DNA of 64,000 bases from positions 62,001 through 126,000 of the forward strand of contig QUBU01000003.1 of the NCBI GenBank assembly GCA_014337915.1. The letters are read 5' to 3'. This document shows positions 16,496 to 24,489 of the stretch, piece by piece. The DNA comes from Gammaproteobacteria bacterium (GTDB lineage: Bacteria > Pseudomonadota > Gammaproteobacteria > Steroidobacterales > GCA-2729495). Each line of letters begins with the position of its first letter. Positions within the stretch are counted from its first letter, which is position 1. The position numbers and the translations under genes were made by a program. A model generated the notes under the pieces. That model did no database searches and was not told the origin of the DNA. It worked only from the letters and a program-made list of their open reading frames with translations.

Positions 16496-18244
16496 ATGGC
16501 GATTCTCCCAGACGCCGCCCGGTGCGGCAACGACCCTGTGCACAGATCCACCAGAAACCCCCGCGGCGACCGCTGCCTCTACTGGCTGCTCCTGCCGCTG
16601 CTCCTCTGGCCGGTGGTCGGGCAGCCTGCCGCCGCAGCCACCGGGGATGCAGTGCCTGCGGTGCTGCGCCAGCGGGTGGCCGAGCTGCGTACCACCGGCA
16701 GGCTCGAGTTACAGGGGGTGGTGCTCGGCAGGGAGGACATCCTCGCGGAGTTCTATGCCCGGCGCGGCTACCAGCCGGCCTGGGACGATCCACGGCGCGT
16801 AGCGGGCCTGCGCACGCTCATCGGGCGCGCTGCGGAGCATGGTCTGGACCCGGAGGACTTTTTCGCCAGCCGCCTGCAGGTGCTGGCACAGTCGGCGAGC
16901 GGTCCGGCCGCCAGGGCCGACCTCGACCTGCTGCTGACCGAGGCCCTGATCCGCTACGGCTACCAGCTGCACTTCGGCAAGGTGGACCCGACGGCGATGG
17001 AGCCCGCCTGGAATTTCCGGCGGGGCTTCGCCAACGACGCCGATCCCGTCAGCGTCCTGGCCGCTGCCGTGGCGGCTCCGTCGCTGCAGGATTACCTGGA
17101 GAGCAGGCTGCCGGGTGGCCCCTGGTACCGGCAATTGCAGCTCGCCCTGGCGCAATACCGCAGCATCGTCGCGGCGGGCGGCTGGCCCGTGGTTCCCGGT
17201 GGGCCGGTCCTGCGCCCCGGGGACCGCGATGCCCGGGTGCCGGTATTGCGCCAGCGGCTGCGCGTGGAGGGCGACCTGCCCGCGGACCCGGAGGTGGTCG
17301 ACACGGAGAGCTTCGATGCCGCGCTGGCCGCGGCGGTGCAACGCTTCCAGGAACGCCACGCCCTGGCGCGTGACGCCAGCGTCGGCGCCAGGACCCTGGA
17401 GGCCCTCAATGTGACGGCGGAAACCCGGGTCGACCAGCTGCGCCTGTCCCTGGAGCGTGTGCGCTGGCTGGCCGACGACGTCCCGGATACCTACGTCGTG
17501 GTCAACGTGGCCGGTTTCAGGGTCGGTTTCGTGCGCGGGCACGAGCTGGCCTGGAGCAGCCGGGTGGTCGTCGGCCGGGCTGCGCGCCAGACCCCGGTAT
17601 TCGGCGGGCTGATGACCTACATCGATCTCAACCCCACATGGACGGTGCCACCGACCATCCTGCGCGAGGACATCCTGCCGAAGCTGCGGCGCGACCCGGG
17701 TTACCTGGCACGCGAGAACATCAGCGTGATCGATCGCAACGGGCGGACGGTGGACCCGCGGGGCATCGACTGGAAGGCCTATGGTCGCAGCATTCCCTAC
17801 ACCCTGCGTCAGGAACCCGGGCCAGCCAACTCCCTCGGCCGCATCAAGTTCATGTTCCCGAACCGCTATTCGGTCTACCTGCACGACACGCCGGCCAAGG
17901 CGCTGTTCGACAAGCCGGAGCGCAACTTCAGCTCGGGCTGCATCCGTGTCGATGATCCGCTGGCGCTGGCGGAACTGGTGCTGGACGATCCGCAGTGGGA
18001 CCGCAGGGCGCTGGAAGCCGCCATCGCCACCGGCAAGACCCGGCGCGTCCAGCTGCGGACGCCGATGCCGGTGCTGCTGGTCTATCTCACAGCCGTGGCC
18101 GACCGTTCGGGTGCGGTGCGCTTCTACCGCGATGCCTACGGCCGGGATGCGGCGCTGCTCGCGGCCCTGAATGGCCCGGTCCAGCTGCGGCTGCCGGCCG
18201 TCCCGGTCGCCACGGGCGGGAAACTGGGACCCGCTTCTTTGTGA
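16496..18244 (+). CDS. ldtD: LD-transpeptidase, YcbB/LdtD-like
   Basis: 582 residues. N-terminal signal or anchor (LYWLLLPLLLWPVVGQPAAAA), an N-terminal scaffold domain (ILAEFYARRGYQPAW), a peptidoglycan-binding segment at about 235-300 and a YkuD catalytic domain at about 330-510. The active-site motif is HDTPAKALFD followed by FSSGCIRVDDP, with catalytic Cys in SGCIR. LdtD makes meso-DAP to meso-DAP 3-3 crosslinks. ATG 16496 has only a weak ribosome site; GTG 16538 is an alternative that gives a shorter and more typical signal n-region. Confidence 0.88.
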   Translation: MAILPDAARCGNDPVHRSTRNPRGDRCLYWLLLPLLLWPVVGQPAAAATGDAVPAVLRQRVAELRTTGRLELQGVVLGREDILAEFYARRGYQPAWDDPRRVAGLRTLIGRAAEHGLDPEDFFASRLQVLAQSASGPAARADLDLLLTEALIRYGYQLHFGKVDPTAMEPAWNFRRGFANDADPVSVLAAAVAAPSLQDYLESRLPGGPWYRQLQLALAQYRSIVAAGGWPVVPGGPVLRPGDRDARVPVLRQRLRVEGDLPADPEVVDTESFDAALAAAVQRFQERHALARDASVGARTLEALNVTAETRVDQLRLSLERVRWLADDVPDTYVVVNVAGFRVGFVRGHELAWSSRVVVGRAARQTPVFGGLMTYIDLNPTWTVPPTILREDILPKLRRDPGYLARENISVIDRNGRTVDPRGIDWKAYGRSIPYTLRQEPGPANSLGRIKFMFPNRYSVYLHDTPAKALFDKPERNFSSGCIRVDDPLALAELVLDDPQWDRRALEAAIATGKTRRVQLRTPMPVLLVYLTAVADRSGAVRFYRDAYGRDAALLAALNGPVQLRLPAVPVATGGKLGPASL

Positions 18245-18327
18245 GCGGGCCCGGGACCTGCACAATAGGCAGCTGGAATGCCACACCCCGCCCGGGCGCG
18301 GGCCGCACCGGTCATGGAGAACGCAGA

Positions 18328-18753
18328 ATGAAGATCAGGTCGCTCATCCCGTTGGCTGCGCTGCTGGCGCTCAGCTCCTGCAGCCTGTTCCAGAAGGGTC
18401 CCGGGATGTCCGTGGTCCGGTTCTACAACAACAGCGGCCATACGGTCCTGGTCGAGGACAATGAGCTGCGCCCGCGCCGCGAGGGAACATTCCAGTACCC
18501 GACTGACAGCGGACGCGCGCTGATCGTGTTCTGGAGCGGTTGCGTGCACACCTACATCGCCCCGGACCGCAAGCCGGGCGACTTCCGCGCCACGGACTGG
18601 ATGCTTCGCGGCGCCTATCGCACGCAGCTGGAAAGCGACGGCAAGCTCTACCTGTTGCCACCGGACGTAGATCCCCCCGCCGACCCCGCCACCCTGCAGC
18701 AGCCGGCCGGATTCCCGCTGCTGCCGCGGGAAGGTTCCTCCTGCCTGCCCTGA
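18328..18753 (+). CDS. small lipoprotein of unknown function
   Basis: 141 residues. Signal peptide ends LALSSCS, a good lipobox, so the product is lipid-anchored. The mature part is a compact beta-rich domain (VRFYNNSGHTVLVEDNELRPRREG, then SGCVHTYIAPDRKPGDF and YRTQLESDGKLYLL) with a Pro-rich end. No family recognised. It lies 83 bases after ldtD on the same strand and may be co-transcribed. Confidence 0.65.
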   Translation: MKIRSLIPLAALLALSSCSLFQKGPGMSVVRFYNNSGHTVLVEDNELRPRREGTFQYPTDSGRALIVFWSGCVHTYIAPDRKPGDFRATDWMLRGAYRTQLESDGKLYLLPPDVDPPADPATLQQPAGFPLLPREGSSCLP

Positions 18754-18798
18754 CGACCGGGGCCGCAGCGCCTACCCGATCCGGGTGACGCACCAAGC

Positions 18799-18804
18799 TA
18801 TAAT
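18799..18804 (+). promoter_or_regulatory. -10 element upstream of the DUF4397 lipoprotein gene
   Basis: A perfect TATAAT hexamer lies 124 bases before the ATG at 18928. No convincing -35 is seen at the right distance, so the promoter call rests on the -10 and on the intergenic position. Confidence 0.35.
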
Positions 18805-18927
18805 GCCGGCCCGCCGCGGCGGCAGGCTCCATGGGGACGTCACCGACGACCCCGGCCGCTGTGCCCGGCGCTGCTGACCTGCGCGCCCGGCTGACGGCGC
18901 CCTGACCCCGTCGAGCGGAGAAGAAGA

Positions 18928-20412
18928 ATGAAACGATGGATCTGGATGCTGCTGCTGGTGGCTGGCGCCGTTGGCTGTGTCAGCAAGCAGGACGCGAGCA
19001 GCAGTGCCGTTCGGATCCTCAATGCTGTTCCCGACGGATCGCGGATGTCGCTGATCATCAACGGTGCGACCAGGGCCAGTGGCTACGACTTCGGGTGGGG
19101 TACCCCCTGGGTGGTGCAGGCAGCCGGGCAGACGGGCGTGCGCATCGACGAGGCCCTGCCGCCGGAGGCGACACCCGCCTACCGGACCGTGCATGACGCC
19201 AGCCATTCCCTGGCCGTCAACGACGAGCTGACCCTGGTGGTGCTGGGCCAGGCAGCGGGCCAGGCCGAAGAAGTGGTGCCGATCCTGACCCGGACCCGCG
19301 GCGTGCCCACCGGCAAGACCCGCCTGCAGTTCATCCACGCCAGCCCGGGTGCCGGGCCGGTCGATGTCTACCTGCTGGCGCCCGGGACGCTGGCCAATCC
19401 GAGCACGCAGTTCACTGCGGGCCTGGCATACAAGGCCTACACGCCCGAGGCCGAGGTCACCAGCGGCAACAGCCAGATCATCGTGACCGCGGCCGGGCAG
19501 CCGCAGACCGTGCTGCTCGACTCCGGTTCGCTGTACCTGCCACTCGAGGGCAGCTGGCTGGTGGCGATTGTCGCCAACCCGGGCATCGACTCCGCCACGC
19601 GCCAGATCAACCTGACCGTCCTTTCCGGTAGCGGCTCGACGCAGGTCCTCGACAAGGATGCCAGGGCGCAGGCGCGATTCGTCAATGCCTCACCCGGCAG
19701 CTATGCGATCGACAGTTTCATCAACGCCATAGCGGTGGACGACAGCGCGCGCCAGGCCTGTGACCCGTCGACCGTCGAGGCGGATACGGTGGTGGAGGAG
19801 TGCGCGCAGCCCTTCGGCTTCATCGGCTCGTTCCACGCCGTCACGCCGGGCGTCTACGACATCAAGACCCAGAAGGCCGCTGATGCCGCCGTCAGCGCCA
19901 GGACCCTGTCAGGAACGCTGGTCGCCGGCGCCACGAGCAGCTTCGTGACCGACGGGCTCATTGCCGATACCGACACCGCCACGACCACCGGCCTGCAGAC
20001 GCTGACCGGGACGCGACGCACGGCCACCGCGGCCCAGCTGCGTGTGGTCGATTTCTCGCTGGCCGCATCGGCGACGCTGGAGGGCGATCCGGCCACCGAC
20101 CGGCTGGAGCTCTACATCACGCCAGCCTGCGCCTCGCTCGACGGCGAGGCGCCGGATTTCTACAACCTGGTGTTCGGTTCGGACATCGGCTTCCAGCCCC
20201 TGCTGCCGGGCGACTACCAGGTGACCCTGGCGCGGAGCGACACGGCGGCTCCCACGGCGCCGCCGGTGGTCCTGCTCAGCAAGCGCATGACGCTCGCAGC
20301 CAGTGGCATCTACACCGAACTGATCACGGACAGCCTGGGCGGCGCGCTGCCCCTGGCCTTCATGTCCATCGATGACAACCCCGGGCTGCAGGACTGCCCG
20401 GCGCCACCCTAG
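18928..20412 (+). CDS. DUF4397 domain lipoprotein
   Basis: 494 residues. The signal peptide ends VAGAVGC, a lipobox. The mature protein has two or more DUF4397-type repeats: AVRILNAVPDGSRMSLIINGA, LQFIHASPGAGPVDVYLLAPG, and ARFVNASPGSYAIDSFINA, each starting with the family's R-x-V/I-N/H-A-x-P-x-x-x-x-V-D signature. A last segment (VVDFSLAASATLEGD...LELYITP) is a more diverged copy. DUF4397 domains are extracellular beta-sandwiches of unknown ligand. AGAAGA lies seven bases before the ATG. Confidence 0.8.
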   Translation: MKRWIWMLLLVAGAVGCVSKQDASSSAVRILNAVPDGSRMSLIINGATRASGYDFGWGTPWVVQAAGQTGVRIDEALPPEATPAYRTVHDASHSLAVNDELTLVVLGQAAGQAEEVVPILTRTRGVPTGKTRLQFIHASPGAGPVDVYLLAPGTLANPSTQFTAGLAYKAYTPEAEVTSGNSQIIVTAAGQPQTVLLDSGSLYLPLEGSWLVAIVANPGIDSATRQINLTVLSGSGSTQVLDKDARAQARFVNASPGSYAIDSFINAIAVDDSARQACDPSTVEADTVVEECAQPFGFIGSFHAVTPGVYDIKTQKAADAAVSARTLSGTLVAGATSSFVTDGLIADTDTATTTGLQTLTGTRRTATAAQLRVVDFSLAASATLEGDPATDRLELYITPACASLDGEAPDFYNLVFGSDIGFQPLLPGDYQVTLARSDTAAPTAPPVVLLSKRMTLAASGIYTELITDSLGGALPLAFMSIDDNPGLQDCPAPP

Positions 20413-20442
20413 GCATCCAGCGTCCGGCGAGGGTAGCCGCCC

Positions 20443-21363
20443 TCAGTAGCGCGGCACCGCCGGGTCGATTTCCAGCGACCAGGCATCGATGCCGCCGGCG
20501 AGGTTGTGCACGTTGCGGAAGCCGCGGCCGCGCAGGTACTCGGCGGCCTTCTGGCTGCGCCCGCCCTTGTGGCAGTGGAACACCACCATGGCGTCACGCG
20601 GCAGTGTGTCGAGCATGCGGTCGGTGGCTTCGTCCCAGGGCCGGGCACCGGCGATGCAGGCCTTCTCGCGTTCGTCGGGGCCACGCACGTCGATGAGCTG
20701 CAATGGCTCGCCGGCATCCAGGCGGCCCTTCAGCGAGCTGACGCTCATCTGCTGCACGGGGGGCGGTGCATTGGGATTGTCGAACCGGGCGCGGGTGCCC
20801 TGCAGGCTCTCTTCCATGCTGATGCGCAGGCCGTCGGCACGGGCCGCCGTCCAGGGCTCCATGTAGAGATCGACCTCACCGGCCGTCACGCAGAGGTCAC
20901 TGGCGCCGACCGGGCCGAGGCTGAGGGCGTGCTGCCAGCGCGCATCGATGCGCAGGTGCAGGACCACGCCCTGGCGCTGCTCCATGGCACTGCGCATCAT
21001 TGCGGCTGCATCGGCCGCGACCTCGATGCGCGGCGTGGCGGCGGCCGGCGCGTCCAGGCCCAGCACCTCGGCCAGTTCACCCGACTCGAACATCTGCAGC
21101 ACGATGTCGCTGCCGCCGATGAGTTCGCCGCTGACGTAGAGCTGGGGAATGGTCGGCCAGTTGCCGTAGACCTTGATGCCCTCGCGGATCTCCGGGTGGT
21201 CGAGGACATTGATGTCGAGGTACTCGGGCAGCAGCATGTCGAGGGCAGCCACGGTCTTGGCGGAAAACCCGCACTGCGGCTGCTGGCGCTGGCCCTTCAT
21301 GAAGAGCACCACGCGGTTGCTCCGCAATACGTCCTCGATGATCTCGCGGGTCTGGGCATCCAT
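20443..21363 (-). CDS. three-part fusion: Grx4 monothiol glutaredoxin, Cys-less A-type carrier-like domain, rhodanese
   Basis: 306 residues. Residues 1-105 are a Grx4-type glutaredoxin with the CGFS site (QPQCGFSAKTV) and NWPTIPQLYVSGELIGGSDI, used to bind a bridging 2Fe-2S cluster with glutathione. Residues about 112-205 look like a degraded A-type (IscA-like) domain, with DLYMEPWTAARADGL and FDNPNAPPP aligning to the IscA end but lacking its cysteines. Residues about 210-306 are a rhodanese with the active-site loop FHCHKGGRS. The fusion suggests coupled cluster transfer and sulfur handling. It is 18 bases downstream of an IscA-like gene. Confidence 0.85.
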   Translation of the reverse strand: MDAQTREIIEDVLRSNRVVLFMKGQRQQPQCGFSAKTVAALDMLLPEYLDINVLDHPEIREGIKVYGNWPTIPQLYVSGELIGGSDIVLQMFESGELAEVLGLDAPAAATPRIEVAADAAAMMRSAMEQRQGVVLHLRIDARWQHALSLGPVGASDLCVTAGEVDLYMEPWTAARADGLRISMEESLQGTRARFDNPNAPPPVQQMSVSSLKGRLDAGEPLQLIDVRGPDEREKACIAGARPWDEATDRMLDTLPRDAMVVFHCHKGGRSQKAAEYLRGRGFRNVHNLAGGIDAWSLEIDPAVPRY

Positions 21364-21381
21364 GGTCTGGCTGGTCCTGCT

Positions 21382-21708
21382 TTATTGCACGCTGAAGCTC
21401 TCGCCGCAGCCGCACTGGCTGGCAGCGTTGGGATTGCGGAAGGTGAATTTCTCGTTCAGGCCTTCGCGCACGTAGTCGATCTCGGCGCCGTCGAGGAGCG
21501 GCAGGCTGTCCGCCGCCACCACCAGCCGGATCCCGGCCGCGTCCATCTCCACGTCGGCCGCACCGACCGACTCGGCAAACTCCACCGTGTAGGTCCAGCC
21601 CGAGCAGCCCGACCTGCGCACGCCGAGGCGCAGGCCGACGGCGCCGGCATGGCGCGCCAGGTAGTCACGCACCCGGCGGGCGGCGGTTTCGGTCAGATGG
21701 ATGGCCAT
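21382..21708 (-). CDS. A-type Fe-S cluster carrier (IscA/SufA-like)
   Basis: 108 residues. All three A-type cysteines are visible: SGCSGWTYTVEF at about residue 34 and SQCGCGESFSV at the end. Further family marks are SLPLLDGAEIDYVREGLNEKF and FRNPNAAS. A-type carriers accept Fe-S clusters from scaffold proteins and pass them to apo-targets. ATG 21708 starts the family-like MAIHLTETAARRV; a longer frame upstream has no similarity. The gene directly precedes the Grx4-rhodanese fusion. Confidence 0.9.
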   Translation of the reverse strand: MAIHLTETAARRVRDYLARHAGAVGLRLGVRRSGCSGWTYTVEFAESVGAADVEMDAAGIRLVVAADSLPLLDGAEIDYVREGLNEKFTFRNPNAASQCGCGESFSVQ

Positions 21709-21811
21709 GGGAGGGCACCTTGGTTTCGGCTCAAAACCATACGCACATGTTACCGGATATCCGGGCGGCGCCGAAATTGTCAACATCCGGGGGCTTCGCT
21801 ACCATCGACCC

Positions 21812-22411
21812 ATGCCCAGGCAGAAACTGAGCACCGAGCGGCGGGTGGCGGAGCTGGCGCTGCAACTCGGCAGGGCCGCCTACGGGGAATCCACCGCAGC
21901 CAGCCTGACGCCCGCCCAATGGATGGCCCTGCGCTTCTTCGCCCGTGCCAACCGTTTCTCGCGCACCGTCTCGGCCTTTGCCGAGTTCCATTCCACGACC
22001 CGGGGCACCGCCTCCCAGACCGTCAAGAGCCTGGTGGAACGCGGCTTCCTGACCCGGATCCGCTCGACGCGCGACGGGCGCAGCGCTACCTTCAACCTCA
22101 CCGACAAGGCACGCCGCCAGCTGGCCCGCGACCCCTTCGAGGCCGTGGTGCGCGCTGCCACCACGCTGAGCCCGTCACAGCGCGATCGCACGGCCAGCGG
22201 ACTGCGCCTCATCCTGCGCAAGCTCTCGGTGGATCGCGAGCGTCCGGCCCCGGGCATCTGCACCCTCTGCGGGCACCTTGCGGGGGGCAGCGACACCGGG
22301 TTCACCTGCAGGTTGATGCACGAGCCGCTGACCGCCGCCGAGCTCGAGCAGCTCTGCGTGCACTGCAAGGACTGTGGTGCCGCGGGCCGGGACCGGCCGG
22401 CGGGTCGCTAG
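21812..22411 (+). CDS. MarR-family regulator with a C-terminal cysteine cluster
   Basis: 199 residues. Residues about 15-140 form a MarR winged helix: [15 protein letters not shown], then the recognition region [21 protein letters not shown] and the wing [13 protein letters not shown]. The extra C-terminal part holds six Cys: CTLC, one in FTCRL, and CVHCKDC. Such a cluster could bind zinc or an Fe-S cluster. The gene sits between two A-type carrier genes on the opposite strand and its end overlaps erpA by four bases, so an Fe-S or redox-sensing role is suggested by context only. Confidence 0.82.
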   Translation: MPRQKLSTERRVAELALQLGRAAYGESTAASLTPAQWMALRFFARANRFSRTVSAFAEFHSTTRGTASQTVKSLVERGFLTRIRSTRDGRSATFNLTDKARRQLARDPFEAVVRAATTLSPSQRDRTASGLRLILRKLSVDRERPAPGICTLCGHLAGGSDTGFTCRLMHEPLTAAELEQLCVHCKDCGAAGRDRPAGR

Positions 22412-22761
22412 ACCGAGAAGGACGAACCGCAGCCGCAGGTCGTGGCGGCGCCCGGATTGCGGATCACGAAGCGCGCACCCTCGAGGTCTTCCTTGTAATC
22501 TATCTCCGCGCCGGCGAGGTACTGGATGCTCATGGGGTCCACCAGCAGCGTGACGCCCTGGTTTTCTACGCGCGTGTCGCCATCCTCGAAGTTCTCGTCG
22601 AACGTGAAGCCGTACTGGAAGCCCGAACAGCCGCCACCGGAGATGAACACCCGCAGCTTGAGGTTCGGATTGCCTTCGTCACGGATCAGCGTCGAGACCT
22701 TGGCGGCGGCCGCATCCGTGAAAACCAGCCCGGGGGAGTCGTCACTCGTGAGCGTATCCAT
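22408..22761 (-). CDS. erpA: iron-sulfur cluster insertion protein ErpA
   Basis: 117 residues. [22 protein letters not shown] and the C-terminal [11 protein letters not shown] carry the three conserved Cys; [20 protein letters not shown] and FVIRNPGA complete the ErpA pattern, including the acidic N-terminal extension ([15 protein letters not shown]). ErpA delivers Fe-S clusters to respiratory and isoprenoid enzymes (IspG in E. coli). Its 3' end overlaps the MarR gene. It is the best-defined member of the Fe-S locus. Confidence 0.93.
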   Translation of the reverse strand: MDTLTSDDSPGLVFTDAAAAKVSTLIRDEGNPNLKLRVFISGGGCSGFQYGFTFDENFEDGDTRVENQGVTLLVDPMSIQYLAGAEIDYKEDLEGARFVIRNPGAATTCGCGSSFSV

Positions 22762-22818
22762 GCCGCATAGTCTCCCGGGCGGGGCCCGGAACTGTCAAGG
22801 AAGCCGGGTGCCGGCCCC

Positions 22819-23871
22819 ATGACGCCTGCTGCAGCGCCCGCCGCGCGCCTGGAGCCCGTGCTCGCGGCCTATGGCGCCGCGGGCAGCCCGGTCACGCCGC
22901 TGGGGGCCGGCCTCATCAACCAGACCTTCGTGGTGGACGCGGCGCAGGGCCGTTTCGTCCTGCAGCGGCTGCACCCCGTCTTCCCTGCCGGGATCAACGC
23001 CGACATCGACGTGGTCACCTGCCACCTGGCGGGCCATGGACTGGTCACGCCGCGGCTGCTGCGCACCGTCACCGGGGCGCTCTGGGTGGAGCAGGACGGC
23101 GCAGTGTGGCGCGCCCTGACCTGGATCGATGGCCTGGCGCTGGACCGGCTGGAGCATCCCGGCCAGGCGCGCGAGGCGGGCCTGGCACTGGCCCGCTTCC
23201 ATCGTGCGGTGGCTGATCTCCAGCATCGCTTCCACAGCCAGCGGCCGGGCGTGCACGACACCGCCAGGCATCTCGCCAACCTCCGCGACGCACTGCTGCG
23301 CCACGCGGGCCATCGACGCTTCGATGCGGTGGCACCGCTGGCAGAGCGCATCCTGGCCGCCGCCGCCCGCCTGCCCGTCCTGGAGCCCGTGCCCGAGCGC
23401 ATCGTCCATGGCGATCCAAAGGTCGGCAACATCCTCTTTTCCCGCGACGGCCAGCGCGCCATCTGCCTGGTGGACCTGGACACGCTGGCACATATGCAGC
23501 TGCCGCTGGAACTCGGCGATGCGTTCCGCTCCTGGTGCAATCCGGCGGGCGAGGACCAGTCCCGCGCCACGTTCTCGCTGGAGCTGTTCCGCGCAGCGGT
23601 GGGCGGCTACGCCGAGGTGGCGGCCGGCTTCATCAGCGCGGCCGAGTGGCGCAGCCTGGTGTCCGCGACACACCGGATCTACGTCGAGCTGGCCGCACGC
23701 TTCTGCGCCGACGCCCTCCAGGAAAGCTATTTCGGCTGGGATTCCCGCCGGTTCTCCAGTGCCAGCGAGCACAACCAGCGGCGCGCCGAGAGCCAGATGG
23801 CCGCGGCCGGGTCGCTGGAGGCACAGACGGCTGCGGCCGAGGCCGTGGTGCGGCAAGCGTTTGCCGGCTGA
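22819..23871 (+). CDS. aminoglycoside/homoserine-kinase-like phosphotransferase
   Basis: 350 residues with the kinase-like APH fold: ATP-binding N-lobe (GLINQTFVVDAAQGRFVLQR), then the catalytic loop IVHGDPKVGNILF (HGD-x-K-x-x-N) and metal-binding LVDLDTL at about 220. This group resembles N-acetylhexosamine kinase-like or homoserine kinase ThrB2-like proteins. The actual small-molecule substrate is unknown. The gene is divergent from erpA with 57 bases between and marks the left border of the accessory island. Confidence 0.78.
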   Translation: MTPAAAPAARLEPVLAAYGAAGSPVTPLGAGLINQTFVVDAAQGRFVLQRLHPVFPAGINADIDVVTCHLAGHGLVTPRLLRTVTGALWVEQDGAVWRALTWIDGLALDRLEHPGQAREAGLALARFHRAVADLQHRFHSQRPGVHDTARHLANLRDALLRHAGHRRFDAVAPLAERILAAAARLPVLEPVPERIVHGDPKVGNILFSRDGQRAICLVDLDTLAHMQLPLELGDAFRSWCNPAGEDQSRATFSLELFRAAVGGYAEVAAGFISAAEWRSLVSATHRIYVELAARFCADALQESYFGWDSRRFSSASEHNQRRAESQMAAAGSLEAQTAAAEAVVRQAFAG

Positions 23872-23879
23872 AGCGGGTG

Positions 23880-24482
23880 TTTCGCATCGCGATCGACCAT
23901 TGCGAGCGCTGCGAGTGAAGCGGGGTCAATGACCACACGGTCCCGATCCCCGAACAGCTCCTCGAATCCCTTTCTGGTGGGCGGGTCCATGGCAGACCAG
24001 TCCAGCTCGTCGCCAGAATCCTGAATGTCGGCGACGCAGGGCGTGGCCGTGAGGTCGATCTGTACTCCGTCGAAGTGCTTGGGTACGCCGCTCTATTTGC
24101 CGTAGATCGAGCGATGGCACTCGTCGGAGATGACGAGGTCAAAATATCCCGCCGAGTAGTCGCGGCAGATATTGACCATGCTTTGCAGGGTGGTGAACCG
24201 GACTTCCGCGCCATTGGCGAGGAAGACGTAGGGCACCCCCAACTGCTCGGCGTAGGCCTTGCCTTACGCCGCTGCCTCCCCGGGATTGATGGCGGCGGCT
24301 TTTTTGGCTTCGATCACGGCCAGCGAGCGGCCGTGCCGGTCGCAAAGCACGTAATCGGCGCGCCCTGCGTCGCCTGCCGTTTCCTCGTAACGCACGGCGT
24401 TACGGTTTTCGACAGCCCAGCCCTGATCCCGCAGCTGGATGTCGATCTTGACGCGGGAGAAGGCTTCTTTCGTACCCGTCAT
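23880..24482 (-). pseudogene. broken type I restriction HsdR / DEAD-box helicase gene
   Basis: One frame from ATG 24482 reads an HsdR N-terminus: MTGTKEAFSRVKIDIQLRDQGW and the nuclease core GRADYVL then LAVIEAKK. It is interrupted by TAA at 24264 and TAG about 185 bases on. The frame continues unbroken otherwise: GKAYAEQLGVPYVFLANG, then FTTLQSMV, VISDECHRSIYGK (DEAD-like motif II) and DLTATPC (motif III). The helicase P-loop that should precede FTTLQSMV is missing, so there is an internal deletion as well. Similarity fades near 23880. ATG lies seven bases after the Fic stop. Confidence 0.8.
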
Positions 24483-24489
24483 GCGCGCC

